From Cristatella mucedo (lineage: Eukaryota > Bryozoa > Phylactolaemata > Cristatellidae), in assembly GCA_009760855.2 (NCBI GenBank), contig WPIO01000036.1:1044001-1108000 (forward strand): 64,000 nt of DNA. The letters are read 5' to 3'. The position numbers and the translations under genes are program-made. Below, one piece after another: positions 51,690 to 63,679 of the stretch. The notes under the pieces were generated by a model. That model did not search any database, was not told where the DNA came from, and saw only the letters and a program-made list of their open reading frames with translations. Numbering within the stretch: position 1 is the first letter of the stretch; each line of letters starts with the position of its first letter.

Positions 51690-54350
51690 CCTGCCCTGCC
51701 GTCCGTGGCCTTTGGCTTGGCCTACACCCTTGTGCATCCCTTAGGAAGTTGCTGTGGCTTTGACGTGCATCGTTGGACTTGGAATTTTTAGAATCGTTGG
51801 ACTTGGGAGGCACCGGGAGTGCTTGCTTGGCGAGATGCTCAACCTGAGGAGGGCCTCTGCCTGGTGTGCACATGGCTTCACTCCTGCTTGCTAGAATCTG
51901 CAAGATCAGAGCACATTAGACAAATGCACGGCATTGGTGCTTATCAAGTTCGATACATGTAGGATGAGAAGGGTGTGAGTGCCCTCGGCATCTTGCTAAG
52001 TGTCGGTGCTTCGTTGGTGTTCTTGGTAGTTTTCCAAGCGAGCAGCTAAAGGTAAACATTTTGTGCAAGCGTGTGGGTTTGTGGACAAATGTGAGTGTGA
52101 ATCAGCATTCATGATATGTGAGAAATGCAGCAGGCAGTACTTATACTCATTGTGGCCCTCTCATCTTTCATCGCGACGGTCGATGGTTTAGGGAGATAGC
52201 AAAGGATCTGTTTCTGGGGGTCGGTTGGGCAGAGTAACTAGTGGCAGAGTAACTCCCACTCTCGGAGCACTTGCTGACTTCTAGGTAGTGAGATGGAAGG
52301 CGTCGCATGCAGCAAACAATGGGCAACAAACCGCTTAATGCCTATTCAAGTACCGACACGTGTATGGTGAGTATGGACGAACGTATCATTGCAAACTCGG
52401 CATCGTGAAATAGTAGATCTTTTAACGTCGGGCTGATATACTGTGCTTTCTGAACCGGAAAGGTGTAAAGCAATGGGGGGGACTTGGACATCAATGAACT
52501 ACGAGTAGCAACAGAAATTATGGATGCAGAAGTTTGAGAGAGCAAATTTCTCTGCAGGAAGCTTTTATAAAAACCGAAATGGAAACCGCTCTAGTTGATT
52601 CTTTACTGGCGCATCCGTCGGATGGACTACAGGACTGGGGCAGCTCTGTATGAATCGTGCTATCGGTCGAGCCTTGCACTATTATTAATCACCACAAGCT
52701 GTTAAACCCTTATGCCCTCTTCCCAGTACGTAAAAGTTCCCCTTTGGCATTTAGACCTGTTTGTAGCTAGACTGTGTGTGCATGCTTAAAATGTAAAAAT
52801 GTTTAGATGTGTGTTTGGGTGGGTGGGTGTGTCCCTCTTTGTGTATATACGCGTTCTTAAGAAGGTTCATGTTGTCTATGGTCATGCCGTATAGAGTCAA
52901 TTTGCAAGAACGAAAATTAGCCATCTGCAATAAATCATCTCTGCAAAATATTAGGAGCCCAAATAGACACCGGCAAGTGGAACCTTTGGCAAGCTTTCCA
53001 TGCAACTGCCATGTGGTTTGAAATAACCTTACGGCACGTTTAAATGACTTCAAAATTGGAGCAACTGGGTCTCACTTAGCCAATTTCGGGGCCTTGGTTT
53101 ATGAGCATTGTTCTGTTTCATGCACCATCGGTGACAGTGGTCAAGTAGTCAGACTCGGGCTTTCTGCAGTGGAGTTGAACGTTTCAGCCTCAATTACTAT
53201 CTCTGCTCAAGCCGAGCTGCGAATGACCCGAAAGCTGTTAGGTACTGGTTAGTGCATGCTTTGGAGGCACTTTTTGGCCTACGAACAGATGTGTATTGCA
53301 CAACTCAGGAGAATTCAGAAGCCGGGATCAAATGTGTCACTTGATGATTTTCTGCCCCGAGTTCTGATAAGCCTTGCTGATGGTGTGCTGGGTAAAGACC
53401 ATAACAGTGCTTCAGGAAAAATCAGATCACCTCACGGTAGCAGCACCGAGTGCCTACGGCAAACCGCCGTAGGCCACTCCCGGATCGTTGCATCGTTGCA
53501 TTATCGATTGATCATCGTTGATCATCGTTGCAGTGCTCAGCTATGTGAAGGCACTTGGAGCTCCTAATCAGGTGTCTCCCTCTTACTCGTCCTTACCCTC
53601 CCCCCTCCGGCTTTCAGACTATCCTGTTGCCGCAGCAGTTAAAAACAATGATTGTGGTTGTGTTGGTCGTAGCGTAGCCTTGCTCCCAGGGTTATGGAAC
53701 ACGGGCACCTGCAACCAGTAGTCGAAGAAATTCCTACCACTTGGGGCGACAGCCAATCAAAAATGCATTAAATACTATATTAACAACTTTCCTTGTGACT
53801 GCAGCATGTGCTCATTTTGTACCTCAAAGAAAGTATTGACCTGCATAGTACTTTGGTCGTATTGACCTGGTCGAAAATGCAACACAGTATGATATCTGGG
53901 CAGTTTCTAGCTTTCAGCGACGAACGTCTTTGTCGAATGCCACCGAGCTGTCCTTTCCCGTTTTCCCAAGGAACGTGCTATGAGAACCGTGCGAGCTCTG
54001 TTCGTGCTACACAAGCAGGGCTGTGCTCGGCCATATTTGTCAAGTATAAGCTTGCGATTGATTACCTGTCGCGAAACTGACAATTGGAAAAAAAGAGAGT
54101 CGTTGAGAAAACTGCCTGTCTTTGGTACCTGGGGGGGCCGTTGTCTCTGAAATGGCATTTGGAAGCGGGCGATTTGAATGTTTCAGCAGCCGTTGGGCTT
54201 GCGTCGTTTCCACTCTCGACATCGAAACGTCACGCCATCAGCGCCGGTCGCTCGCGTGCGTTTTCGTGCTGGCTCTCCTCTCTTGCTTTGAACTGCCTCT
54301 TTGCTTTGAAGGAACTTGCCGAGCTCGTCGACCATGCCGTCGCTTTGCAC
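51690..54350. other. Upstream flank of the zinc-finger gene
   Basis: No element recognised apart from a 9-bp-arm hairpin (GCCTACGGC/GCCGTAGGC) at about 53453-53476. First exon(s) of the zinc-finger gene may lie here. Confidence 0.4.
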
Positions 54351-54362
54351 TTTGTTTTCCAG
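54351..54362 (+). other. 3' splice site before the zinc-finger start codon
   Basis: TTTGTTTTCCAG precedes the coding region by 66 nt. It implies at least one upstream 5'UTR exon and decides the choice of ATG 54429 over the more distal 54084. Confidence 0.6.
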
Positions 54363-57230
54363 AGCGAGGCATCCAGCTCATATAGCTCGGCTCGTCGATG
54401 CCCTGACTGCCGTGGTCGCCGAGAGACCATGGAGGCCTCTTCACTCGGAGCTTCGTCAGGAAGCTCCTACGAGCCGCCTCTGCCACCCCTGCAGCTGCCA
54501 TCTTTGAATGACGGTGGAGAGTGTGTCGTAAAATTAGAACCCACCGACGGTCCGGATGCACCGTCGCCGCTGGTCGAGGAGTGGGATGTGGAAGAGCACG
54601 CCGCGCAGCAGGCAGCCGAGGATCGCGAGTTCGAAGCTCTGAGGGCCGAGTTCACGGCCCGTGCGATCACAGAGGCGTGCAGAACCAAAATCCGATCGCT
54701 GCTTCCGGGCTACTGCAGCCGCCGTCGCAGTCTCAGAAACGGCGGACAGCAAACGAGAGAGCCACCTGGATTGAGCCACTTCGGCGCTGGCAGTTTCGGC
54801 GAGGAGGTCTCTCCGCAGCCGCTTTGCAGCCTCGAGGACGGTGCGCTGTCGCCTGCCGGTGGCGGCGGCGACAGCGTTGCCTCCGGCGGAGGCGGTTTTG
54901 CTTCCGGCGGAGGCGGAGGCGGTTTTGCTTCCGGTGGAGGTAGCTTTGCTTCCGGCGGAGGCGGAGGTAGTGCCACTTCCGGGTGCGAGAGCCCGACCGG
55001 CGAAGCAGCGCCCGACTTGCCGGACGTCAGACAAGGGCCGCTGCATCGGTCCTGGCTGCCATCTTTGATTCCGTCTTTCATAGCTGCGACTCCTGCCATC
55101 CCGAACGGTGGCATGGTAACTTTGACGAGCCACGTGCTGCCGCTGTGGCCGGCCGAGGCGGCGGCTTCGGCGGCCGCAGCGCAGGCGTTTGCCACGAACT
55201 TTAAGGAGGAGAAGATACATCGCTGCCAGGAGTGTCAGGCCACGTTCACCAGGTCGAGCACGCTGAAGAGACACGTGAAGCTGCACCGAGGCATCAAGGA
55301 TCGGCCGTTCAAGTGCAACGTGTGCAGCGCCAGCTTTGCCTACAACAATCACCTGAAGACGCACGTGCGCATCCACACGGGCGAGCGGCCTTTCCCTTGC
55401 GACGTCTGCGGCGCCGCGTTCGCCCGCTCCGACGGCCTCAAGATCCACCGACGCAAGCACACGGGCGAGCGGCCGTACAGCTGCGCCCACTGCTCGGCTC
55501 GCTTCGCCGTGGCGCACCACCTCAAGGAGCACGCGCGAACGCACTCGGCGGCAGATGCGGCAGCGGAAGGAAGCAGCGATGCCGGCGGCGGCGCCGATGC
55601 CGCCGACACCGAGCCCGGAGCCGCGGCCAGGGCGTCGTTGTTTATGTGTCGCGAGTGCGGCGACGAGCTGCCGTCACTCGCTCAGCTTCGTCGGCACGCT
55701 GCCAGCCATGTCCCTCGGCCGCCACAGCCGCCGGTCGAAGCACCGCTGCTGCCGCTGAACGGGTCATCACCCTCCCAGGCCGCCGTTGCTGCTGCCTACC
55801 TGGACGCATCCTGGCTCGCCGAAAATGCCGCGGCCTTTCGCCGCGCCTGCCCACCGTCCGCTGCCGCGTCGTTTGCTCGCTACGATGAGCAGACCGAGAT
55901 GCCGTTGCGCCACCGACGCGCCACCGCCACCGTCAACGGGCGAGTGGCAGTGGCGAGGCAGCAGCGCTCTCCGCCTCGAGTCTCCTATCCGTTCGAGGCA
56001 GTTGACTCGTCGTCGGATCCTCCGTTCAAAGTCGAACGGCCGCCATCTTTGCCGGCGGCGGAAGCAGAGCGGCAGCAGCAGCAGCTGCCGCTTCTGCCTC
56101 CGAGGCACCAGCAGCAGCCGTCTCTGCAATGGACGGCACCACTGGCTGCTGATGCTGCTGCTGATGCTGCTGCTGATGCTGCTGCCGTAGAGGAGGGATC
56201 GCCGGAGCCGTCGCTTCGCCAGGAGAGTCCGGACGGCAGCGAAGCGGCGGCGGCAACGACGCCGTCGAAGAAGCCTTTCAAGTGCGATCTCTGTCCGTTC
56301 AGCTTCCAGTGCCGCGCACACCTCGCCACGCACATGCGCATCCACACGGGCGAGCGGCCGTACGCGTGCACCGACTGCGGCGCCTCGTTCGCCCGACCCG
56401 ACGGCCTCAAGATCCACCGCCGGACGCACACGGGCGAGCGGCCGTACGCGTGCGGCCGCTGCGACGCGCGCTTCTCGATGGCGCACCACCTCCGGCAGCA
56501 CGCGCGGCGGCACACGGGCGAGAAGCCGTTCATGTGCGCCGAGTGTGGCGACGACTTCTCGACGGCGAACCGGCTCAAGCAGCACCGGCGCGTGCACACG
56601 GGCGAGAAGCCGTTCGAGTGCGGCGTCTGCAAGGCGCGCTTCACCTGGTCCGACTACCTGCGCGTGCACATGCGCACGCACACGGGCGAGCGGCCGTACG
56701 AGTGCGCCGACTGCGGCGCGGCGTTCGCCCGCTCCGACATACTCAAGGTGCACCGGCGCACGCACACGGGCGAGCGGCCGTACGCGTGCCGCGACTGCCC
56801 GGCGGCCTTCAAGACCCTCGGCCAGCTGCAGAGTCACGGACGAACGCACCACGGCCTGCAGGCTGCTGCCGCCGCTGCTGCCGGTCGTGACGTCGCCGGA
56901 GGAGCGGAGGAGGCAGCCGTCTCGGCCGACGCCCTGGGCAGACGCGACGGTGCGGTCGAGGCAGCGCGCTTCCCGACGCCGGCCTGTGCCGCTGCCGCCA
57001 CAGCCGTGCCTGGGAAGGAGGCCGCCGAACTGGCTGGTAGCTGTAGAAGAAGGCCTTTCCCAGCCACCGAAGCCGCTGCGCGGCCCTCGTCGCAGCCGCC
57101 GAGCGAGGACGACGATCGGGCCACGGACGCGGAGGACGGCGGTGGCGGCGAGTCGATGAGCTTCGGCGTCTGGTCCGGCGGCTCCTCGTCGGACGCCGTC
57201 GAGGGGCTGAGCGACTCCGACGGCATGTAG
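54363..57230 (+). CDS. C2H2 zinc-finger protein, coding part of the main exon
   Basis: A single long exon encodes a putative nuclear DNA-binding regulator. I start translation at ATG 54429 (GAGACCATGG, good Kozak), giving 933 aa; a strong acceptor TTTGTTTTCCAG sits at 54362, 66 nt upstream, and in-frame codons before it are probably intron or 5'UTR. Fingers C-x2-C-x12-H-x3-H by residue: 264-286, 294-316, 322-344, 350-372, 405-427 (no TGEKP linker before it), then 617-639, 645-667, 673-695, 701-723, 729-751, 757-779, 785-807 joined by TGERP/TGEKP. Low-complexity parts: Gly/Ser-Phe-Ala repeats about 142-185, Gln-rich about 555-570, DAAA repeats about 573-588, and an acidic Ser-rich C-terminus. 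No KRAB, SCAN or BTB domain. Target unknown; no orthologue named. GC-rich codons contrast with the surroundings. Confidence 0.92.
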   Translation, partial: SEASSSYSSARRCPDCRGRRETMEASSLGASSGSSYEPPLPPLQLPSLNDGGECVVKLEPTDGPDAPSPLVEEWDVEEHAAQQAAEDREFEALRAEFTARAITEACRTKIRSLLPGYCSRRRSLRNGGQQTREPPGLSHFGAGSFGEEVSPQPLCSLEDGALSPAGGGGDSVASGGGGFASGGGGGGFASGGGSFASGGGGGSATSGCESPTGEAAPDLPDVRQGPLHRSWLPSLIPSFIAATPAIPNGGMVTLTSHVLPLWPAEAAASAAAAQAFATNFKEEKIHRCQECQATFTRSSTLKRHVKLHRGIKDRPFKCNVCSASFAYNNHLKTHVRIHTGERPFPCDVCGAAFARSDGLKIHRRKHTGERPYSCAHCSARFAVAHHLKEHARTHSAADAAAEGSSDAGGGADAADTEPGAAARASLFMCRECGDELPSLAQLRRHAASHVPRPPQPPVEAPLLPLNGSSPSQAAVAAAYLDASWLAENAAAFRRACPPSAAASFARYDEQTEMPLRHRRATATVNGRVAVARQQRSPPRVSYPFEAVDSSSDPPFKVERPPSLPAAEAERQQQQLPLLPPRHQQQPSLQWTAPLAADAAADAAADAAAVEEGSPEPSLRQESPDGSEAAAATTPSKKPFKCDLCPFSFQCRAHLATHMRIHTGERPYACTDCGASFARPDGLKIHRRTHTGERPYACGRCDARFSMAHHLRQHARRHTGEKPFMCAECGDDFSTANRLKQHRRVHTGEKPFECGVCKARFTWSDYLRVHMRTHTGERPYECADCGAAFARSDILKVHRRTHTGERPYACRDCPAAFKTLGQLQSHGRTHHGLQAAAAAAAGRDVAGGAEEAAVSADALGRRDGAVEAARFPTPACAAAATAVPGKEAAELAGSCRRRPFPATEAAARPSSQPPSEDDDRATDAEDGGGGESMSFGVWSGGSSSDAVEGLSDSDGM

Positions 57231-57464
57231 AAAGTGCCCCCAGCCAGCCTCAGGCGCCGGCCTCGGACGCTTGCTGAGAGAGCTGCTGGTCGAACGGCGT
57301 GATTTCCATGATTTCAGATCCCGGTCGAAGAGGAACAGAAATGTAACCCACCGGTGCCCATGTGTCGTCGGCAAGCAGCAGCCGGCGCCTGACTGAGCAC
57401 TGGTTGCAAGCAGAGCACCTTGATTTCAGTATATCTGAGCCGGTGTGACAGTGGCCCACAATAT

Positions 57465-57473
57465 ATCTATCTA

Positions 57474-57552
<79 letters not shown>
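57465..57552. repeat. (TATC)n then (TA)n microsatellite
   Basis: ATCTATCTATCTAT changing to about 75 bp of AT, in the zinc-finger gene's 3'UTR region. Confidence 0.97.
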
Positions 57553-57830
57553 GTATACTACAGCGCACATTATTTAGTAAAGCTCGACACCGATATTAGC
57601 TGGCCTTAAGTAAAGCCTGGCCCTGACTGTCACAGGCCGGCCTCACAGACATTCTGAGCCGGCGAAATCTAACTATTCCACCCCCTTCCGGAGGGCAGCC
57701 AGTCCTCTTGGACAGGCGAAGCCTTGGCTTTTTACTGCTTGTCGGGGCTGTGAAGGCAACTGCTGCCGCAGCTCAGGCTAAGCTTCGTGTCCGTACCACT
57801 TCCAATTGTGTGAAGCTAGCACTCGTTTGA

Positions 57831-57836
57831 AATAAA
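57831..57836 (+). promoter_or_regulatory. Likely polyadenylation signal of the zinc-finger gene
   Basis: AATAAA 600 nt after the stop, the first canonical plus-strand hexamer I see downstream. The implied 3'UTR would contain the (TA)n tract. Confidence 0.5.
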
Positions 57837-57887
57837 GCTATCGGCTAGCTGCTCGGTCTCGGTCTGTCCATCTCTATTGCTCTATTG

Positions 57888-59580
<1,693 letters not shown>

Positions 59581-59584
59581 TCGC

Positions 59585-59786
59585 TGACGCTGTGCACGCT
59601 GCCACTAACCAAATTTGCATGCTGACCCTGTGCATGTCACCCCTAACCATGTTATTCATGTTGTTTATCAAGCATGATATTACTCACCATTCAATCGCAT
59701 TTCCCTTTGTAGCAAATTTAAAGCGCCTAGAAAGAGATTGAGTTCTCTGAGGGCGCTTCGTCAGGTGCATTATTGTTGTTATTATA
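59585..59786 (+). mobile_element. L2 family A 3' end
   Basis: CACGCTGCCACTAACCAAAT, CCCTAACCATGTTATTCATG, stem-loop, and CAGGTGCATTATTGTTGTTA; plus orientation. Confidence 0.9.
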
Positions 59787-59890
59787 TTCATGGAGCAGCA
59801 CGCCCAACGCCGTTCCTTCGCCGTTGAGCGCCTGCAACTGCCAATGGTGCAGTCCACCACGACCCTCGGCATCGATCGAAATTCTTAGTG

Positions 59891-60030
59891 CCGAGCTGGT
59901 CTGGCCCAGTGGTTAAGGCGCTCGCCCTTACCAAGGACTTACCGAGGTCGTGGGCTCGAGCCCGGTAGCATATGTGAAGCACCTGAATAGAGATTAAGTT
60001 CTCTTAGGGCGCTATACAAATGAATTATAT
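59891..60030 (+). mobile_element. SINE-2 copy, best preserved
   Basis: CCGAGCTGGTCTGGCCCAGT (A box), GGTCGTGGGCTCGAGCCC (B box), then CACCTGAATAGAGATTAAGT, TCTCTTAGGGCGCTATACAA and ATGAATTATAT. The tRNA-like head is clear but no known isotype fits confidently. Confidence 0.92.
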
Positions 60031-61742
60031 ATTTTTTCACTGGAGCACTACACAAGCCTGTAAATAGGCTACAAGTCTGTGGGAAAGGCGAAACCCACAG
60101 AGCGCCGGATTTGGGCTATGCCGTTGCTGTCTTCGCGAAAGCCCCATCCTGCGATTGACCAAATAATTTTCAGCCCCATCTCCTGTCACCTGTGGGAGAC
60201 ATCCCAAGCGAAATATCGCTTCCTATGATGGTTGAGAATGCTTAATCGTGAATAAGTGAACTATAGATATATCAAAATTCACTGGTATATTCAGCAAACG
60301 TAAAAGAAGTTTCCTATGCTTACAGATGTTTTTTTCATTTGGAAACGTAGTTAGCTGTTTTCTCGCTGAAACATCCCTATCGACTTCTTCCAGTCTCAAA
60401 CGAGGTCTGGCGTCTGTGAAGGTTCAAAAACCTATGCTGAGATCTAATTTTCGAGAGAACGTATGCTTTGAACATTAAAAGACTTACTTTGCTGTGATGT
60501 GACCACGTTGTTCGAAAAACCGCAACTGTTTCCAAACATACTTGGATAAGTCAATCATGCTAATCTTCTATCGTTATCAAACCTAGTAAGCTAACAAAGA
60601 TGGCAGCATGCACAATTTGAAAAATGTATTGCTTCCTCATAATAATTCAACCATCGGTATTGTAGGGTCTTAATGTCGTAAAACTCGAGTCTTTGAGATA
60701 CGTGTTGATTCGCAGGGTGTAAGGGGGAGGTTACTATCCCCTGATACATTATTGTCACATCATAAGATTATCTCCCATGGCTGAGATGTAACAAGCTTGC
60801 TAGCATAGCTACCCTGCCGAGCCCTACAGCCATTAGCATTTGTCCCCTACTTTTTACCCTGAATAAATTCCTCAACCGAGTATCAAATGGACCGAGTTAA
60901 AGGAGAACAGTCAAGCAAATTCTGTTGTCGTAAACATTGTGAAACACCTTCAATATTTAGAAAATGGAACCTCCCGGTGGCGAGGCTTTGTCAAACTGAT
61001 AGTGGATGCCTTCTGTGCTGAGGCTTTTGCATTAATTGCTTCACAAAGAAAGGCGCAATATCGGAAAGTAAAACCAGCTTAGTGGCTGCTGGTCACAGAG
61101 GTAGTGGCTATTACATGATCATGCTCGTGAAGCTCGTCAATCAAACGCATGTGACTATACACAAAGTGATTTCGCTGCTTCTGAGTCCAACCAACGCTAA
61201 TCGACATCTAAGCATCACTGGCAATGCCGTGACTGAATAGCAGCATTTGGTGAACCAAAAATCACTACAGTCGACGAGCAATTCACAGTATAAGATGCGG
61301 TTCTGCAGAAACACAAGTCTGATGGAGTTACTGAGGCTGGATATACAGTATATATTGTATGTATATATTGTATTTCTATTTTGTATTTAGCTCCAAGATC
61401 AGTGGCAAAGTCATGGCATATCATTCAGAGCCCGAAGGTCTGTAACGGTGCCATTGATCATTCACTGATTGCCAAATGTAGCTTATTCCTGAAACTTGCA
61501 CCATGCCTAGTGCAGGAAAATGTACTCTCACTGTAACAAAAGTAATCCCCTCAGTCGCAAAAAAAGTCATCCTCTCTGCGACAGTGAGGAGCTTGAGTGT
61601 ATTGCCTTTAATACACTGAGCGGCAGCTTCCGTAACAAAGTCTTGATTTCGAAACAGGTTACTACAAACGTTACGGCTGGTTCAGCAGAAAAGCTACCTA
61701 AATGTCTGCTAACGAATCTCACTGACCACGATTCACAGAACA
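60031..61742. other. Downstream flank of LSM11, nothing else seen
   Basis: AT-rich sequence without L2 or SINE copies; short TATATTGTATG repeats at about 61350-61380. Confidence 0.5.
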
Positions 61743-62018
61743 TCACTGGCCTAAGAAGCTGACAGATACAACATTGTCACCTCTGATAAACAGCTGATTG
61801 ATGTGCCTGCACAGAGTCTTCGGCATTGTACGCTTGGACTCTCGAATAACGAAGCCTGCCAGCGACCGCGCAATGGCTGCAACACTGGCGTCGGTGCATG
61901 CAACATCAGGCAGCTCATCGCTCGGAAGCCCAGGCACGACGTCATTTGGCTTTTCAGAGCCGCCTGAGGGGTAGCTGCTCAGCAACAATCTGCCTGAAGC
62001 TTCTGGCTCATCGGGATT
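61743..62018 (-). CDS. LSM11: LSM11, last coding exon (U7 snRNP Sm-like protein)
   Basis: LSM11 replaces an SmD protein in the ring of the U7 snRNP, which processes histone pre-mRNA 3' ends in the nucleus. This 276-nt exon follows acceptor TTTTGTTGGTTTTCAG and encodes 91 residues plus stop. The end CRHINQLFIRGDNVVSVSFL-GQ matches the Sm2 motif that closes LSM11 ([20 protein letters not shown] in human), with the protein ending just after it, a feature of LSM11 and not of other Sm proteins. The stretch before (acidic, then TDASVAAIARSLAGFVIRES) is part of the divergent linker between Sm1 and Sm2. I find no Sm1 exon between here and the window end, so earlier exons are probably beyond 64 kb. 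A weak ATTAAA at about 61607-61612 may be the polyadenylation signal. Confidence 0.8.
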   Translation of the reverse strand, partial: NPDEPEASGRLLLSSYPSGGSEKPNDVVPGLPSDELPDVACTDASVAAIARSLAGFVIRESKRTMPKTLCRHINQLFIRGDNVVSVSFLGQ

Positions 62019-62264
62019 CTGAAAACCAACAAAATGTGAGTTACAAGTGACCCTAACTACCGGCGAAGCTCAGCCAGCATATGCCAAAGAAAATCGCCCA
62101 CCTACGACAGGAAACACCCAAGAAATACATCGATCCACACACAAGCAGCAGGGAATAGTGGGGCATCGTGTCGTACGTGCATGCTATAGCGACTGCCCAA
62201 TTAGAGGCCACCAATAGAACAGGCAACAGCTGTGTCTACTGTTCGTTACAACTTCTCGTTTGGG

Positions 62265-62330
62265 TCATCTCATACTCTTAATCTCTATTCAGGCCCTTCA
62301 CATATGCCTCGAGGCTCGGGCCCACAATAC
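62265..62330 (-). mobile_element. SINE-2 fragment
   Basis: TTAATCTCTATTCAGGCCCT, TCACATATGCCTCG and AGGCTCGGGCCCAC; the head is missing. A (GA)n tract follows at 62378-62430. Confidence 0.7.
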
Positions 62331-62394
62331 AGTTGTGGGAGGTGTAACGGTGGATGGGGAGGGAGCAAGGAAGGGCGAGAGAGAGAGGAGAGAG

Positions 62395-62431
<37 letters not shown>

Positions 62432-62849
62432 CCCGAGAGAAAAAGAAACAACCATGACAAGTAATACGATGTGCTGCACACTAAAGAATTTTTAGCTGCA
62501 CACTCAAAGTTCAAGCGCCAGCTGTCCTTGTTTAAGCAAGTTAGAAGACCAGCTGAATTAGGAGATAGTTAAGAAAGTATCTAGCAAAGAATGTCAAACC
62601 GTAAACACAAAAAATGCAAAACACGGTAAACGAACGCAATAATCGTGGAAATGGGTTCCTTAGTGTGGGTTCCGAAGACCAAACGCAACCGTTGCCAAGA
62701 GCTTTCGAGCAAAGGTGAGAAGTGGTCAGGCTCATTTACTGACAAGAGATTCAAGTAAAGGCTGATACAGTTGTAGCAGTAATGCCAGGTATGACGGGCT
62801 AACCCATGGCATACCTTATAGGTCAGAGGGACCATTTCCCATCACTTGC

Positions 62850-63350
62850 TCATCGACAGGTTAGTTGTCTGTCACGAACGTCGAAATGCCACATTACACC
62901 ACTTCTTACCGATCTGCACAAAAACTCCCAGTCAAGCATCATATCAACTTCAAGGATCTGCAACTCACTTGCAGGTCTCTTCATTCGCTCGCGACGATCT
63001 CCCTAACGGAAATTCCCATCCGACCGCCCACTATACTGACTTGAGTCGTTTAGCTGCACCTCTAACCAACCTCAAATCTTTAGGAGACTGCGTCTTTAGT
63101 TCATATGCTACTAACCCACTAACTTATTCCTGACTGACGACACGACATCCTCAGACTTGACGATATTTTAAAAGAAGCTAAAGACCTAGCTGTTCCTCAC
63201 AACATTTGCTCCATCCTTGCGAAATGTCTTTTATGCAATGATGCAAGCTGGCATTGTGCACATTATCACTAACCAATTGGCATGCTTCTTTTCCAGCAAA
63301 TATTAAGTACCTAAAAAGAGCATTAGTTCTCTTTGGGTGCTATGCAAGGA
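62850..63350 (+). mobile_element. Old L2 copy
   Basis: CACGAACGTCGAAATGCCAC, CACCACTTCTTACCGATCTG and NLKSLGDCVFSSYATNPLT mark the L2 C-terminus; the tail at about 63300-63345 has AAAAAGAGCATTAGTTCTCT. Confidence 0.8.
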
Positions 63351-63679
63351 AATCCTATTTTATTGCCTCCCAGGATAAAAAAAACCATCAGTCCTCTGAA
63401 CCCTGTCCCGACAGCTTTCCTTATGAGTTGCATACACCTGTTGCCACTGCCAATAATAAATATTCTAAATGTCTCTGGTTACTTTTCAAGTTCATTCGGC
63501 TCTGAAAACGACAATTCTCAGGACATTCATTAAAAAAATGCCACTAATCATCAGAATTTCAGTAACTTTCCTGTTTCCCTTCAGCTATTCTTATACAAGT
63601 CACTTAAACATCATTTCCACAGATATTGATAGCTAGTTGCAATCAGGATTTTAAGCTAACCATTCCATGTAAACTATTC

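Noticed and set aside
54084-54428. N-terminal extension of the zinc-finger protein (115 codons)
   Set aside because: A strong 3' splice site at 54362 and a good start context at 54429 indicate this is intron/5'UTR; the composition also differs.
55767-57374. 535-codon open frame on the minus strand
   Set aside because: Antisense shadow of the GC-rich zinc-finger exon; its residues (V-R-P-L-A-R-V repeats) are the complement of TGERP linkers.
59891-60030. A genuine tRNA gene (A and B boxes present)
   Set aside because: Repeated many times with a common non-tRNA body and an L2-like tail; the acceptor stem is not closed. It is a SINE head.
61743-62018. LSM3, SNRPD2 or another ordinary Sm protein instead of LSM11
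   Set aside because: In those proteins Sm1 and Sm2 are close and the spacing before IRG differs; RHINQ-FIRG at the extreme C-terminus after a long linker fits LSM11.
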